A stretch of 19,671 bases of DNA from Proteobacteria bacterium UBA4575 (GCA_002386945.1 DGKH01000078.1:23974-43644); one strand, 5' to 3'. Shown: positions 7,497 through 15,604, numbered from the stretch's first letter. Notes: a model not told the origin generated them from the letters alone. Program-made: numbers and translations.

Positions 7497-7513
7497 AGTC
7501 CTAAGCTAGGACT
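7497..7513 (+). terminator. Hairpin downstream of the DUF2909 gene
   Basis: AGTCCTA (7497-7503), loop AGC, TAGGACT (7507-7513) is a perfect 7-base stem 25 bases after the DUF2909 stop. No T-run follows on the plus strand, so termination would be imperfect or the stem stabilises the 3' end. On the minus strand it lies far downstream of ctaE. Confidence 0.4.
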
Positions 7514-7559
7514 GATACACGATCTATCGGATATTGCACCCGCAGACACTAAAGATGTT

Positions 7560-7595
7560 GTGAGGCCAGCTGAACTTGATTCTAGCTGACCCCAC
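7560..7595 (-). terminator. Long hairpin downstream of ctaE
   Basis: Read on the minus strand, the arms at 7595-7584 and 7571-7560 pair over 12 bases with two G-U wobbles around a 12-base loop, beginning 13 bases after the ctaE stop. On the plus strand the wobbles become mismatches, so the structure favours the oxidase transcript. The absence of a T-run argues for a 3'-protecting or Rho-assisted structure over an intrinsic terminator. Confidence 0.5.
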
Positions 7596-7608
7596 TTATC
7601 CTTTAAAT

Positions 7609-8481
7609 CTATACCAGGTAAACAAAGACAAACAGACCCAACCACACCACGTCAACAAAGTGCCAATACCAAGCGGCAGCCTCAAAGGCGAAATGATTGT
7701 CTGAACTAAAGTGGCCCGACATACAGCGGAATAAAATCACTGCCAGAATAATCGCGCCAATCGTCACGTGGAAACCATGGAAGCCAGTCAACATAAAGAA
7801 GGTGGTTCCATAGATACCACTACCCAATGTTAAGCCGTAATGCTCATATGCTTCTTTGTACTCAAGTACTTGGCAAGCCATGAAGATCGCACCTAGTGCA
7901 ACCGTCAAGAACAATCCAATAATCAACTGTGCACGGTGACCCGCTTTCAGAGCATGGTGTGCCCAAGTCAGTGTCACGCCACTACTCAATAGTAAGGCTG
8001 TGTTGATCGCTGGCAAACCCCAAGCACCCATCGGCTTATATTCACCACCGACGTTACCTGGACCATTTGCTGCACTCGGCCATGAGGCCTCAAAACCTTC
8101 ATATAAAAACATGTTAGTTATCGCGCCACTGCCTTCACCACTCAACCAAGGTAGTGAATAATTACGGGCGTAAAATAATGCGCCAAAGAATGCAGCAAAG
8201 AACATTACTTCAGAGAAGATGAACCAGAACATACCCCAACGAAACGACACATCAACCTGAGCGTTATACAGGCCTGCACGGCTTTCTTTAACTACTGTGC
8301 CAAACCAACCGAAGAGCATAATGACTAACAGGCCAAAACCAACCAGCGCCATATTGCCACCCCAAGAGGTGCCATTCAGGTAGTTCGCCATGCCTACTAG
8401 CAAGGTACATACTGCAACCGAGCCAAAAATAGGCCAGTGGCTCCCATGTGGGACGTAATAAGAATTTTCTGCCTGTGCCAT
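7609..8481 (-). CDS. ctaE: Cytochrome c oxidase subunit III
   Basis: Subunit III stabilises the catalytic core of the aa3 oxidase and supports proton uptake into subunit I. The 290-residue protein has about seven membrane helices. Family hallmarks are the N-terminal HGSHWPIFGS, the helix WFIFSEVMFFAAFFGA with the conserved Glu91, the segment ALLLSSGVTLTWAHHAL, the helix with GFHGFHVTIGAI, and the C-terminal FEAAAWYWHFVDVVWLGLFV. A loop between about 104 and 150 is longer than in the mitochondrial protein, as is usual for proteobacteria. A strong GAGGA ribosome binding site stands 7 bases before the ATG, and ctaG ends 13 bases upstream. It is the last gene of the structural operon. Identification is certain. 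Confidence 0.97.
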   Translation of the reverse strand: MAQAENSYYVPHGSHWPIFGSVAVCTLLVGMANYLNGTSWGGNMALVGFGLLVIMLFGWFGTVVKESRAGLYNAQVDVSFRWGMFWFIFSEVMFFAAFFGALFYARNYSLPWLSGEGSGAITNMFLYEGFEASWPSAANGPGNVGGEYKPMGAWGLPAINTALLLSSGVTLTWAHHALKAGHRAQLIIGLFLTVALGAIFMACQVLEYKEAYEHYGLTLGSGIYGTTFFMLTGFHGFHVTIGAIILAVILFRCMSGHFSSDNHFAFEAAAWYWHFVDVVWLGLFVFVYLV

Positions 8482-8494
8482 TAATCTGTCCTCA

Positions 8495-9070
8495 TTATTT
8501 ATAAGCTAATACGCCGTCTAATTGCTTTTCTGCGCTAGCATTTTTTGTTATGTCAAAAAAAGTGTACGAAAGTGTTACCAAATTCACGTTTGGCGGCAGT
8601 CCTGGGCTAAGCATGAAGCTTAACGGCATATTGACTGTCTCTCCCGCAGCGATCATTTGGTTGTCGAAACAAAAACATTCCGTTTTTACCAAATACTTAT
8701 TTGCGGCAATCGGAGCCACACTCGGGACTGCTTGTCCGACCATTTCTTCTGCAGTTCGATTGCTCGCACTGTAGAAGGTCGTATACACCCGTCCCGGATG
8801 TACTTCCATTACTTGCATTTCAGGTTTCACGCGCCAAGACATACCTTGGTTCATTGAAACATCAAATTGGATTGTCACCACACGGCTGGTATCTTCTTCC
8901 AGCTCTTGCGGTGACAGTGCAACCGCTTCTTCGTCAGTAAAACGAAGGCCGGTTAAATCACAAAATACATCATACAAAGGTACGAGTAGATAACCAAAAC
9001 TAAACATAAAAACCGCTGCCAGAGCTAGCTTAGCTGCCCCTCTAGTGGTTTTTGATGTCTTATCACTCAT
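8495..9070 (-). CDS. ctaG: Cytochrome c oxidase assembly protein CtaG/Cox11
   Basis: Cox11 delivers copper to the CuB site of subunit I. The 191-residue protein has a short cytoplasmic N-terminus, one membrane anchor (about 13-31) ending in VPLYDVFCDLTG with the conserved Cys37, and a periplasmic immunoglobulin-like domain. The copper-binding CFCF motif is intact (C132 and C134, in TECFCFDNQ). The C-terminal NLVTLSYTFFDIT is also typical. Length matches the family. Its ATG overlaps the stop codon of the 36-residue upstream gene (ATGA), so the two are likely translationally coupled. The name ctaG is also used for an unrelated Bacillus caa3 assembly protein; this one is of the Cox11 type. Confidence 0.95.
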   Translation of the reverse strand: MSDKTSKTTRGAAKLALAAVFMFSFGYLLVPLYDVFCDLTGLRFTDEEAVALSPQELEEDTSRVVTIQFDVSMNQGMSWRVKPEMQVMEVHPGRVYTTFYSASNRTAEEMVGQAVPSVAPIAANKYLVKTECFCFDNQMIAAGETVNMPLSFMLSPGLPPNVNLVTLSYTFFDITKNASAEKQLDGVLAYK

Positions 9071-9177
9071 GCCGTATACACTAACAAGTAAAAGCCAATG
9101 TAGACTGCAAGAGCAACGAAGATAAGCGAAAGGACTGTGAATCGCACAGCCTTTTTCTGTTGTTGCTTAGCGTCCAT
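9067..9177 (-). CDS. 36-residue membrane peptide between ctaD and ctaG
   Basis: This tiny gene encodes 36 residues: a basic, Gln/Lys-rich cytoplasmic start (MDAKQQQKKAVRF) and one membrane helix (about 14-34) ending VYTA. Three things make it credible: a good GGAG ribosome binding site 4-5 bases before the ATG, an ATGA overlap with ctaG, and a charge pattern that fits an N-in membrane peptide. It fills nearly the whole space between ctaD and ctaG. Short single-TM proteins at this place in related oxidase clusters are sometimes listed as cytochrome oxidase small assembly proteins. I infer that this is one of them, acting with Cox11 or subunit I in the membrane. It could alternatively be a minor structural subunit, akin to the small subunit IV of Paracoccus oxidase. 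Confidence 0.75.
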   Translation of the reverse strand: MDAKQQQKKAVRFTVLSLIFVALAVYIGFYLLVYTA

Positions 9178-9194
9178 TTAGCTCCGCCCCTCGA

Positions 9195-10772
9195 CTACTT
9201 AATAGCCGGTGGAGTTGAGAAGCTATGGTATGGCGCTGGTGATGGCAGAGTCCATTCTAGACCTTCTGCATCTTCCCATACTTGGCTAGTCGCCTTCTTA
9301 CCACTGCGGATAGCCTTGATTACTAGAACCAAGAACAGTAGTTGAGATAGACCGAAACCAAAGGCACCAATAGTCGCCATCATATTGTAATCCGAGAACT
9401 GTAGTGCGTAGTCTGGGATACGACGTGGCATGCCTGCTAGACCAACAAAATGCATTGGGAAGAAGGTCAAGTTAACGAAGATAGTAGACAGCCAGAAGTG
9501 GGTCTTACCAAGGCCTTCGCTATACATGTTTCCACACCATTTAGGCAGCCAGTAATAAACCGCCGCAATGATTGCGAAGATTGAACCTGGAACCAATACA
9601 TAGTGGAAGTGAGCTACTACGAAGTAGGTATCGTGGTATTGGAAATCCACCGGCGCTAGCGCCAACATCAAGCCTGAGAAACCACCGATTGAAAACATCA
9701 CAATAAACCCTAGAGCAAACAACATCGGTGTCTCAAAGGTCATCGAGCCGCGCCACATGGTCGCAATCCAGTTAAATACTTTAACGCCCGTAGGGACCGC
9801 AATCAGCATGGTTGCGAACATAAAGAACAGTTCACCAGCTAATGGCATACCCACCGTAAACATATGGTGAGCCCAAACGATAAAGGATAGGAAGGCAATC
9901 GCACCTGTCGCATACACCATAGAGGCGTAACCGAATAAAGGCTTACGTGCGAAGGTTGGGATAATACTTGATACCACACCGAATGACGGCAGGATCAAGA
10001 TATACACTTCCGGGTGTCCAAAGAACCAGAAAATGTGCTGGAACATAACGGGGTCACCGCCACCGGCAGCATTAAAGAAGCTGGTGCCGAAGTATTTATC
10101 TGTTAACAGCATGGTGATACCACCTGCTAACACTGGCATAACTGCAATCAGTAGGTAAGCGGTAATTAACCAAGTCCATACAAACAAAGGCATCTTCATC
10201 AAGGTCATGCCTGGGGCACGCATGTTCAGTACCGTTGCAACTACGTTGATCGCACCCATGATTGATGACAGACCCATGAAGTGCATAGATAAGATTACAA
10301 ATGGTAGTGCGTCACCTGTCTGCAAAGTCAGTGGTGGGTATAAAGTCCAACCACCGGCAGGGCCGCCGCCATCCATGAATAATGTTGAAAGCATCATCGC
10401 GAAGGCAAATGGCAGAATCCAGAAGCTCCAGTTGTTCATGCGTGGTAGCGCCATATCTGGTGCACCAATCATCATTGGAATCAGCCAGTTAGCTAAACCT
10501 GTAAACGCAGGCATTACCACACCGAAAATCATCATGATGGCGTGCATCGTCGTCATCGAGTTAAAGAACTGCGGATCTACAAATTGTAGGCCTGGCTGGA
10601 ATAATTCAGTACGAATTACCAATGCCATGACACCGCCGATCAGGAACATGATGAATGCGAACCACAAATACAAGGTACCAATGTCCTTGTGATTAGTCGT
10701 AAACAACCATCGCTTTATTGAATAGGGACTCTCTGGATGATCATGATGATCGCCTGCAGCTACCGTACTCAT
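9195..10772 (-). CDS. ctaD: Cytochrome c oxidase subunit I
   Basis: Subunit I is the catalytic core of the aa3 oxidase: it carries heme a, heme a3 and CuB, reduces oxygen to water and pumps protons. The 525-residue protein has the twelve-helix plan. All key residues are present: heme a ligands H77 and H390, heme a3 ligand H388, CuB ligands H253, H302 and H303, the cross-linked Tyr257, the D-channel Glu255 (all within or near [15 protein letters not shown]) and the K-channel Lys331. It is therefore an A1-type (Glu-containing) enzyme. The His-rich N-terminus ([16 protein letters not shown]) is normal. A strong AAGGAG site precedes the ATG. It lies 56 bases after ctaC. There is no fusion with subunit III. 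Identification is certain. Confidence 0.98.
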   Translation of the reverse strand: MSTVAAGDHHDHPESPYSIKRWLFTTNHKDIGTLYLWFAFIMFLIGGVMALVIRTELFQPGLQFVDPQFFNSMTTMHAIMMIFGVVMPAFTGLANWLIPMMIGAPDMALPRMNNWSFWILPFAFAMMLSTLFMDGGGPAGGWTLYPPLTLQTGDALPFVILSMHFMGLSSIMGAINVVATVLNMRAPGMTLMKMPLFVWTWLITAYLLIAVMPVLAGGITMLLTDKYFGTSFFNAAGGGDPVMFQHIFWFFGHPEVYILILPSFGVVSSIIPTFARKPLFGYASMVYATGAIAFLSFIVWAHHMFTVGMPLAGELFFMFATMLIAVPTGVKVFNWIATMWRGSMTFETPMLFALGFIVMFSIGGFSGLMLALAPVDFQYHDTYFVVAHFHYVLVPGSIFAIIAAVYYWLPKWCGNMYSEGLGKTHFWLSTIFVNLTFFPMHFVGLAGMPRRIPDYALQFSDYNMMATIGAFGFGLSQLLFLVLVIKAIRSGKKATSQVWEDAEGLEWTLPSPAPYHSFSTPPAIK

Positions 10773-10828
10773 TACGCTCTCCTTACAAAAAAATTAAAGC
10801 AAAAACTAAACATTATGTGACCTTAGCG

Positions 10829-11644
10829 CTATTCGCTAATAGCCGCGTATTCTGTGGCACTCTCTGGCTTCGCATTCGCTGCGACCCACTGCTGATACTC
10901 CGCTTCAGGTACGGCACGAACAACCACTGGCATGAAGCCATGATGGCGTCCACAAAGCTCTGCACACTGACCGCGATAGATACCTGGCTCATTCACTCGT
11001 GTCCATGCTTCATTAATAAAGCCTGGCACCGCATCTTTCTTCACCGCTAGATCTGGAACCCACCAAGCGTGAATCACATCATTTGACGTAATTAAGAAGC
11101 GAACTTTCTTACCTACCGGTATGACCAATTCATTATCTACTTCTAGTAAGTAGTTCTCGCCTTTCTCTTCATCATTATTAATCTGCGAAAGCGAGGTCTG
11201 TAATTTACTGTGGAAATCGACACCGTCTTCTACGTATTCGTAGTGCCACAACCATTGGTAACCAGTAATTTTTACGGTTAGGTCGTAGTCAGACGTATCG
11301 TACATATCGATTAGAGTCTTAGTCGCTGGAATAGATAGGGCAATTAAGACAACAAAAGGAATGATAGTCCAAATCGCTTCAATGGTTGTGCTCTCATGGA
11401 AGGTCGCTGGTGTTACACCACGTGATTTGCGATGGGCGAAGATCGAGTAGAACATCGCGCTAAATACAACGACAGCAATAACAACACAAAGCCAAAAGGC
11501 AATCATGTGCATGTTATATACTTCAAGACTGATGTCAGTCACTCCGGGCGGCATATTGATTGGCTGGCCAGCGAAGGCAGAGCCGCTAACGACCGAGATG
11601 AATGCTAGACCAAGCCAAGCATTCAAGCGTTTAATCGCAAACAT
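10829..11644 (-). CDS. ctaC: Cytochrome c oxidase subunit II
   Basis: Subunit II accepts electrons from cytochrome c at its CuA centre and passes them to heme a in subunit I. The 271-residue precursor has a signal peptide ending near residue 26 (VSGSAFA), two membrane helices (about 44-68 and 90-108), and a periplasmic cupredoxin domain. CuA ligands are intact: H192, C227, E229, C231, H235 and M238 (in GQCAELCGRHHGFM). The aromatic entry patch YQWLWHYEY (129-137) is present. There is no C-terminal cytochrome c domain, so this is an aa3 and not a caa3 type enzyme. A GGAGA site precedes the ATG by about 8 bases. It is the second gene of the structural operon, after the DUF2244 gene. Confidence 0.97.
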   Translation of the reverse strand: MFAIKRLNAWLGLAFISVVSGSAFAGQPINMPPGVTDISLEVYNMHMIAFWLCVVIAVVVFSAMFYSIFAHRKSRGVTPATFHESTTIEAIWTIIPFVVLIALSIPATKTLIDMYDTSDYDLTVKITGYQWLWHYEYVEDGVDFHSKLQTSLSQINNDEEKGENYLLEVDNELVIPVGKKVRFLITSNDVIHAWWVPDLAVKKDAVPGFINEAWTRVNEPGIYRGQCAELCGRHHGFMPVVVRAVPEAEYQQWVAANAKPESATEYAAISE

Positions 11645-11671
11645 TATTTATTCTCCGTTTAAAAATATTAC

Positions 11672-12124
11672 TTATGAGTACACAACATTATTCAGTGCAC
11701 TTTTTATCGAAGCGGCTAGTTCCAGTCTTTCATCCTGCGAAAGAAAGGCGCCTACTTCCAGTTCTTTACCCTTAGAGCGTAATACTAGTTGCCCTGGGTG
11801 TCCCGTCACAGGTGACGGATGTAACATAATTTTTGTCCACGCAGTCTGAAACTGCGTCGTCTGCACCGCATGATCCCTACCGGCAGCTACCGTAATATAA
11901 TCGGCATCAATCGATATCACCTCGCGGCGCGTCGCTTTTAAGCAACACCAATATAACCCAGCCGTTAAGGCCGTGATCTCTAAACCGACAAACGGCAAGA
12001 TCATCCACAGACCCTGTGCCGCAAAGGCTAAAGCCATGCCGAAAGACAAAACCGCCAGACTTATAATCAGCGTTTGATTCGCCTTCCACGACATCGAGAA
12101 GTTTGGTGTCACCACAAACTGCAT
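11672..12124 (-). CDS. DUF2244 membrane protein leading the oxidase operon
   Basis: This protein of unknown function has two close membrane helices (about residues 17-35 and 41-61 counting from the chosen start) and a C-terminal cytoplasmic domain with the beta-rich pattern VISIDADYITVAAG, ending in a helix. The pair of helices with LPFVGLEITALTAGLYWC and the N-terminal VTPNFSMSW match DUF2244, found beside ctaC in many proteobacteria. Start choice: an upstream in-frame ATG at 12133 has the AGGG directly adjacent, too close to serve it, whereas the ATG at 12124 has the same AGGG at about 9 bases; I prefer 12124 (150 residues). It ends 27 bases before ctaC. Its place in the operon suggests a role in oxidase biogenesis, which is inference. 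Confidence 0.8.
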   Translation of the reverse strand: MQFVVTPNFSMSWKANQTLIISLAVLSFGMALAFAAQGLWMILPFVGLEITALTAGLYWCCLKATRREVISIDADYITVAAGRDHAVQTTQFQTAWTKIMLHPSPVTGHPGQLVLRSKGKELEVGAFLSQDERLELAASIKSALNNVVYS

Positions 12125-12196
12125 ATTCGTCATCCCTGAACCCCTAGGCTGCTTCCGCAGGCTACCGATTCTCCTACTGTTCTTTCGGGCCGCGAC

Positions 12197-12205
12197 ATAT
12201 TAGCA
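12197..12205 (-). promoter_or_regulatory. Candidate extended -10 promoter for the oxidase structural operon
   Basis: On the minus strand TGCTAATAT forms an extended -10 (TG, one base, TAATAT), about 64-73 bases before the DUF2244 start. No good -35 lies at 16-18 bases, which extended -10 promoters tolerate. It is the best candidate in this gap; no experimental start is known. Confidence 0.4.
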
Positions 12206-12343
12206 ACTATCTATCTCAAATGCATTTTCAAATAAGTAATACTTTCAGTCTGTATGATCGACTAAAACGCATCGCTTAAGCACTATCCAAACAGGCCAGG
12301 ATGTGCAGGATGTGTACGTTTAGTGCACAGATCCTCTGTTGTT
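12206..12343. other. Remaining intergenic sequence between bioC and the oxidase operon
   Basis: Here bioC ends and the oxidase operon begins on the same strand. A tandem duplication CAGGATGTG CAGGATGTG lies at 12297-12314. Just after the bioC stop, ACAGA-GGA-TCTGT (12339-12327 on the minus strand) makes a short hairpin flanked by AGTG/CACT (12348-12322), overlapping the stop codon; without a T-run it is only a weak terminator candidate. I see no gene here. Confidence 0.4.
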
Positions 12344-13141
12344 TCACTGTTCAGCATCGCCCCGCCAAGCAAAACCATAAATTACCTCGTAGCTTGCATA
12401 ATACTGACCATCCTCGGTCTTATAGGCCTCATACTCGCTAACTGCCGCCTGTAACCGCCTCGGCGTTAGTAGGCCACGCGAGCGTCCACCCAACTGATTA
12501 GTTGCTCCAGTATCCTTTAGGCTGCGCAGTAATTGTTGTGGACTAGCATAATTAATACGAATCACTTCACTTTCTACATACGAACAAGATAGCCTGTTCT
12601 TTAATAATAGATCGTTCACCTTCTGTCTATCCAAAAAAGGATTTACTCGCGGATATGGGTCAACTGCCGCAAAACTACTGCGCAATTCCTTCAGCGTATC
12701 CGGCCCGAAGGTCGAAAACAGTAACAAACCCTGTGGACGTAATACTCGGGCACATTCGAGCAAAGCGCACTCTAAAGCATTCAACCATTGAAACGTGGAT
12801 GCCGAGAAAACCAGATCAAAGCTCGCCTTGGCAAACGGCAAAGATTCCGCATCGGCGCAGACCAAATCGTCGGCTGAATGGGCTTTTCGCGCATACTGCA
12901 GCATCTCCTGCGATAGATCACAGTTGATATATCGGCTTGTTGGATAACGCTGCAGCAGGTCTTTTCGTGCGACCCCCGTACCACCACCCAAATCCAATAG
13001 ACTATTCGGCTGTAACACCAAATCATCCAGTCGACCTAGCAAGCGCTTACGAATCTCGTCTTGCACCACGGCTGCCGCATCATAACTACGCGCTGCCGCG
13101 CCAAAAGAGGCAGCCACTGCTGGCTTATTCACAATGTCCAA
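12344..13141 (-). CDS. bioC: Malonyl-ACP O-methyltransferase BioC
   Basis: BioC methylates malonyl-ACP with S-adenosylmethionine, disguising it as a fatty acid primer so that pimeloyl-ACP for biotin can be made by the normal elongation cycle. The 265-residue protein is a class I methyltransferase: SAM-binding loop LDLGGGTG (49-56), the acidic strand-2 end NCDLS (73-77), CADAESLPF (95-103), and the BioC-typical FGPDTLKELR (145-154) and LKDTGATNQ. The start is not ATG: the frame opens with TTG at 13141, and GTG at 13132 (three codons later) is an alternative; a stop lies 8 codons upstream, with no ATG between. It follows bioH by 38 bases. The usual companions bioF, bioB and bioD are not in the window. 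Confidence 0.93.
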   Translation of the reverse strand: MDIVNKPAVAASFGAAARSYDAAAVVQDEIRKRLLGRLDDLVLQPNSLLDLGGGTGVARKDLLQRYPTSRYINCDLSQEMLQYARKAHSADDLVCADAESLPFAKASFDLVFSASTFQWLNALECALLECARVLRPQGLLLFSTFGPDTLKELRSSFAAVDPYPRVNPFLDRQKVNDLLLKNRLSCSYVESEVIRINYASPQQLLRSLKDTGATNQLGGRSRGLLTPRRLQAAVSEYEAYKTEDGQYYASYEVIYGFAWRGDAEQ

Positions 13142-13179
13142 AATGGCTTTATCTCTAATTAATCATTCTAATGATGGCT

Positions 13180-13920
13180 CTAGCCTTCAACCCAGGGCTG
13201 AAGAATAGCCTCTGCCACCACTTCCGGATGCGATACATGTGGCACATGGCCGGCATCAATGATGACCTGGCAGTCAATATTAAAGTGTCGAGCTAGGTTT
13301 TGTCCGGCTGCCAGGGGTAGAACCGCATCATTCTGGCCATGGATTACACGCACCTGTTGCCCAATCCGCACCAATTCGGCTCGTACATCCATAGTTGATA
13401 ACAACATTAAACCGGCCCGGCATTCGTCCATATTATATTCTGAGACGGTACAAAGTTGCTGTAACAGGCGCAAGCAAGGCTTTGCTTGTTGCTCCCCTTT
13501 TACCTGTAATGTCATAAAACGCTGCAAGGTTTTTTCAGGTGCGTCCACAAAGCGTTGGCTAAAACTATCTAACCAGGCGCGGTCGATGCCATTAATACCG
13601 CCCTGATCACAGGGGAAATAGGCTGTACTTGCAATTAAAATCAGTCGCTTAACCTTATTTGGACAGCATGCTGCTAGGCGCAGAGCCAATAACCCACCCA
13701 AGGACCAGGCAATCAGCGTCGTGTCTTCTTCCATCACGCCTGCTAACGCATCAATATACTCATCGACCGCCGACATCGAACCTAAGGCCTGACCTGCAGG
13801 CAACCAAGGCGGTTCTATCACGTCAATCTGGTAAGCCTGCTCTAATGCTGGAATAATCGGATCCCAGATAGCGGCATGCGTACCCCAACCGCTGATTAAT
13901 AATGCGTTTACTTTCTTCAT
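13180..13920 (-). CDS. bioH: Pimeloyl-ACP methyl ester carboxylesterase BioH
   Basis: BioH removes the methyl group that BioC added, ending the pimeloyl-ACP phase of biotin synthesis. The 246-residue alpha/beta hydrolase has the catalytic triad Ser73 (in WSLGG), Asp198 (in HGQND) and His225 (in DAGHVPH). The oxyanion-hole segment is SGWGTHAAIW where most BioH have HGWG, followed by a cap domain about 110-175. Length is near that of E. coli BioH (256). Many small hydrolases share this fold, but linkage to bioC in the same operon makes the assignment firm. The ATG lies 16 bases from that of plsY on the opposite strand, so its promoter must overlap plsY coding sequence. No clear ribosome binding site is visible. 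Confidence 0.9.
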   Translation of the reverse strand: MKKVNALLISGWGTHAAIWDPIIPALEQAYQIDVIEPPWLPAGQALGSMSAVDEYIDALAGVMEEDTTLIAWSLGGLLALRLAACCPNKVKRLILIASTAYFPCDQGGINGIDRAWLDSFSQRFVDAPEKTLQRFMTLQVKGEQQAKPCLRLLQQLCTVSEYNMDECRAGLMLLSTMDVRAELVRIGQQVRVIHGQNDAVLPLAAGQNLARHFNIDCQVIIDAGHVPHVSHPEVVAEAILQPWVEG

Positions 13921-13936
13921 GCCAATGGATTAAAAC

Positions 13937-14548
13937 ATGTTACCTATCGATTTGTATCAACCCTTCTCGTTACTACTTATAGCTGGCAGCTATATTATTG
14001 GCTCAATCTCTAGCGCCGTATTAGTCTCGCGAAGCATGGGGCTAGCTGACCCACGAACCGTTGGCTCCGGTAACCCTGGCGCCACCAATGTGTTGCGCTC
14101 AGGCAATAAAAAGGCCGCAGCGTTGACCCTACTTGGCGACTTAGCCAAAGGCTTATTACCGCTGCTAGTCGCAAGACAATTAAATGTAGGGACCGAATTA
14201 CTCTGCGCCATGGCCCTAGCCGCCATTATCGGCCATATGTATCCACTATTTTTGAAATTCAAAGGCGGCAAGGGTGTCGCTACCACGCTAGGCGCAGTGC
14301 TGGGTGTGCAACCATTATTGGCCTTAATTTGGGTGCTGCTGTGGCTTTCCGTTGCCAAACTTACACGTTATTCCTCACTGGCGGCGCTAACGGCAACCCT
14401 CAGCCTACCGCTAATTGCATGGTTTGGACTGCATGACCCCAGCATCACCCTGCTCAGTAGCTTGATCGCGATATTGGTTTACTGGCGCCATCGCGGCAAT
14501 ATCAACAATTTACTACAGGGCACTGAAGGGCAAATCGGCAAAAGTTAG
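13937..14548 (+). CDS. plsY: Glycerol-3-phosphate acyltransferase PlsY
   Basis: PlsY transfers the acyl group of acyl-phosphate to glycerol-3-phosphate, the first acylation of phospholipid synthesis. The 203-residue membrane protein has about five to seven helices. The three conserved cytoplasmic loops are intact: GSGNPGATN (43-51), GHMYPLFLKFKGGKGVAT (99-116, with the His and the Gly-rich phosphate-binding segment), and the final WRHRGNINNLLQGTE near the C-terminus. It stands next to tsaD, convergent with it across 27 bases, a neighbourhood also known from E. coli (ygiH/ygjD). A weak GGAT lies 6-7 bases before the ATG. Its promoter has to lie inside bioH. Identification is certain. Confidence 0.96.
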   Translation: MLPIDLYQPFSLLLIAGSYIIGSISSAVLVSRSMGLADPRTVGSGNPGATNVLRSGNKKAAALTLLGDLAKGLLPLLVARQLNVGTELLCAMALAAIIGHMYPLFLKFKGGKGVATTLGAVLGVQPLLALIWVLLWLSVAKLTRYSSLAALTATLSLPLIAWFGLHDPSITLLSSLIAILVYWRHRGNINNLLQGTEGQIGKS

Positions 14549-14575
14549 TCATCTATCGCCTACTTAGGACTTAAA

Positions 14576-15604
14576 TTAGCGCCAACTGAGTTCGGCTAAT
14601 GGCCAACGTGGTCTTACACTAATCGCCGCATTAGTATCGTAATGTCCAACCAGTGCATGCTGTAGTCCGGCAAAAGCAATCATCGCACCATTGTCGGTAC
14701 ACAGCCTTAAAGCCGGCAACTGGACCTCAATACCCTCCGCCTGTAGCGCCGATAAACGGCTGCGCAACGCCTGATTGGCGCTCACGCCACCGGCAACAAC
14801 CAAGGTTTTCAGACCTGTGCGCTGCAATGCACGTCGGCATTTTTCAACCAAGGTATCGATGACAGCGGCCTGAAATGCTGAGGCTACCGCCATTTTTGCC
14901 GTGTCATCCTGAGCACTACGCTGATAGGCCAAGAGCGTGTGTGTCTTGAGTCCACTAAAACTAAAATCCAGACTGTCTTTAGCCATTAATGACCGTGGGA
15001 ATGGGCGATCTGACTGCACCCCTAGGGCCTGCGCCTGCTCACTTAAACGCTCGATTAACGGCCCACCGGGATAGCCTAAACCCAGCTGCTTAGCGGTTTT
15101 ATCAAAGGCCTCACCAACGGCATCATCAAGACTTTGGCCAAGCACATGATAATCAGCGATCCCACGTGCCTCAACCAACAGCGTGTGACCACCAGACACT
15201 AATAGACATAAAAAAGGGAAGCGTGGCGCATGGTCTTGATCAATGAACGGCGCCAACAGATGCGCTTCCATGTGATGAACAGCGACACTGGGCTTGCTTA
15301 ACGCCCAGGCTAGCGATCGGCCAACTGCGGCACCTACAAATAAGGCACCAACCAAACCTGGCCCAGCAGTGTAGGCGAGGGTGTCAATATCGTTCAGTCT
15401 GAGGTCGGCTTCATTAAGACATTGGCGAATCAGCGGTAAAATACGCTGTACATGATCACGCGAGGCTAATTCAGGGACTACGCCGCCATATTTAGCATGA
15501 GTAAGGACCTGACTATGCAAGGTTTCAGCAATAAGACCGTCTTTTTGATCGACAATTGCGATCCCGGTTTCATCACAGGAGGTTTCAATTCCAAGAACTT
15601 TCAT
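14576..15604 (-). CDS. tsaD: tRNA N6-threonylcarbamoyladenosine synthase catalytic subunit TsaD
   Basis: TsaD transfers the threonylcarbamoyl group from TC-AMP to adenosine 37 of tRNAs that read ANN codons, acting with TsaB and TsaE in the cytoplasm. The 342 residues fit the family (E. coli 337). ASKHA-fold and metal motifs are complete: [11 protein letters not shown] (4-14), ELASRDH (45-51), the HHMEAH metal site with H111 and H115, [36 protein letters not shown], and the terminal TDNGAMIAF. It is divergent from rpsU across 111 bases, the conserved gammaproteobacterial arrangement. Identification is certain; older names are gcp and ygjD. Confidence 0.97.
   Translation of the reverse strand: MKVLGIETSCDETGIAIVDQKDGLIAETLHSQVLTHAKYGGVVPELASRDHVQRILPLIRQCLNEADLRLNDIDTLAYTAGPGLVGALFVGAAVGRSLAWALSKPSVAVHHMEAHLLAPFIDQDHAPRFPFLCLLVSGGHTLLVEARGIADYHVLGQSLDDAVGEAFDKTAKQLGLGYPGGPLIERLSEQAQALGVQSDRPFPRSLMAKDSLDFSFSGLKTHTLLAYQRSAQDDTAKMAVASAFQAAVIDTLVEKCRRALQRTGLKTLVVAGGVSANQALRSRLSALQAEGIEVQLPALRLCTDNGAMIAFAGLQHALVGHYDTNAAISVRPRWPLAELSWR

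Noticed and set aside
10207..10692. 161-residue open frame on the plus strand opposite ctaD
   Set aside because: It is antisense to a highly conserved gene, with no ribosome binding site and no family resemblance; it is explained by codon bias of ctaD.
10718..11050. 110-residue plus-strand frame spanning the ctaD/ctaC boundary
   Set aside because: It covers the CuA-coding part of ctaC on the wrong strand and has no recognisable domain.
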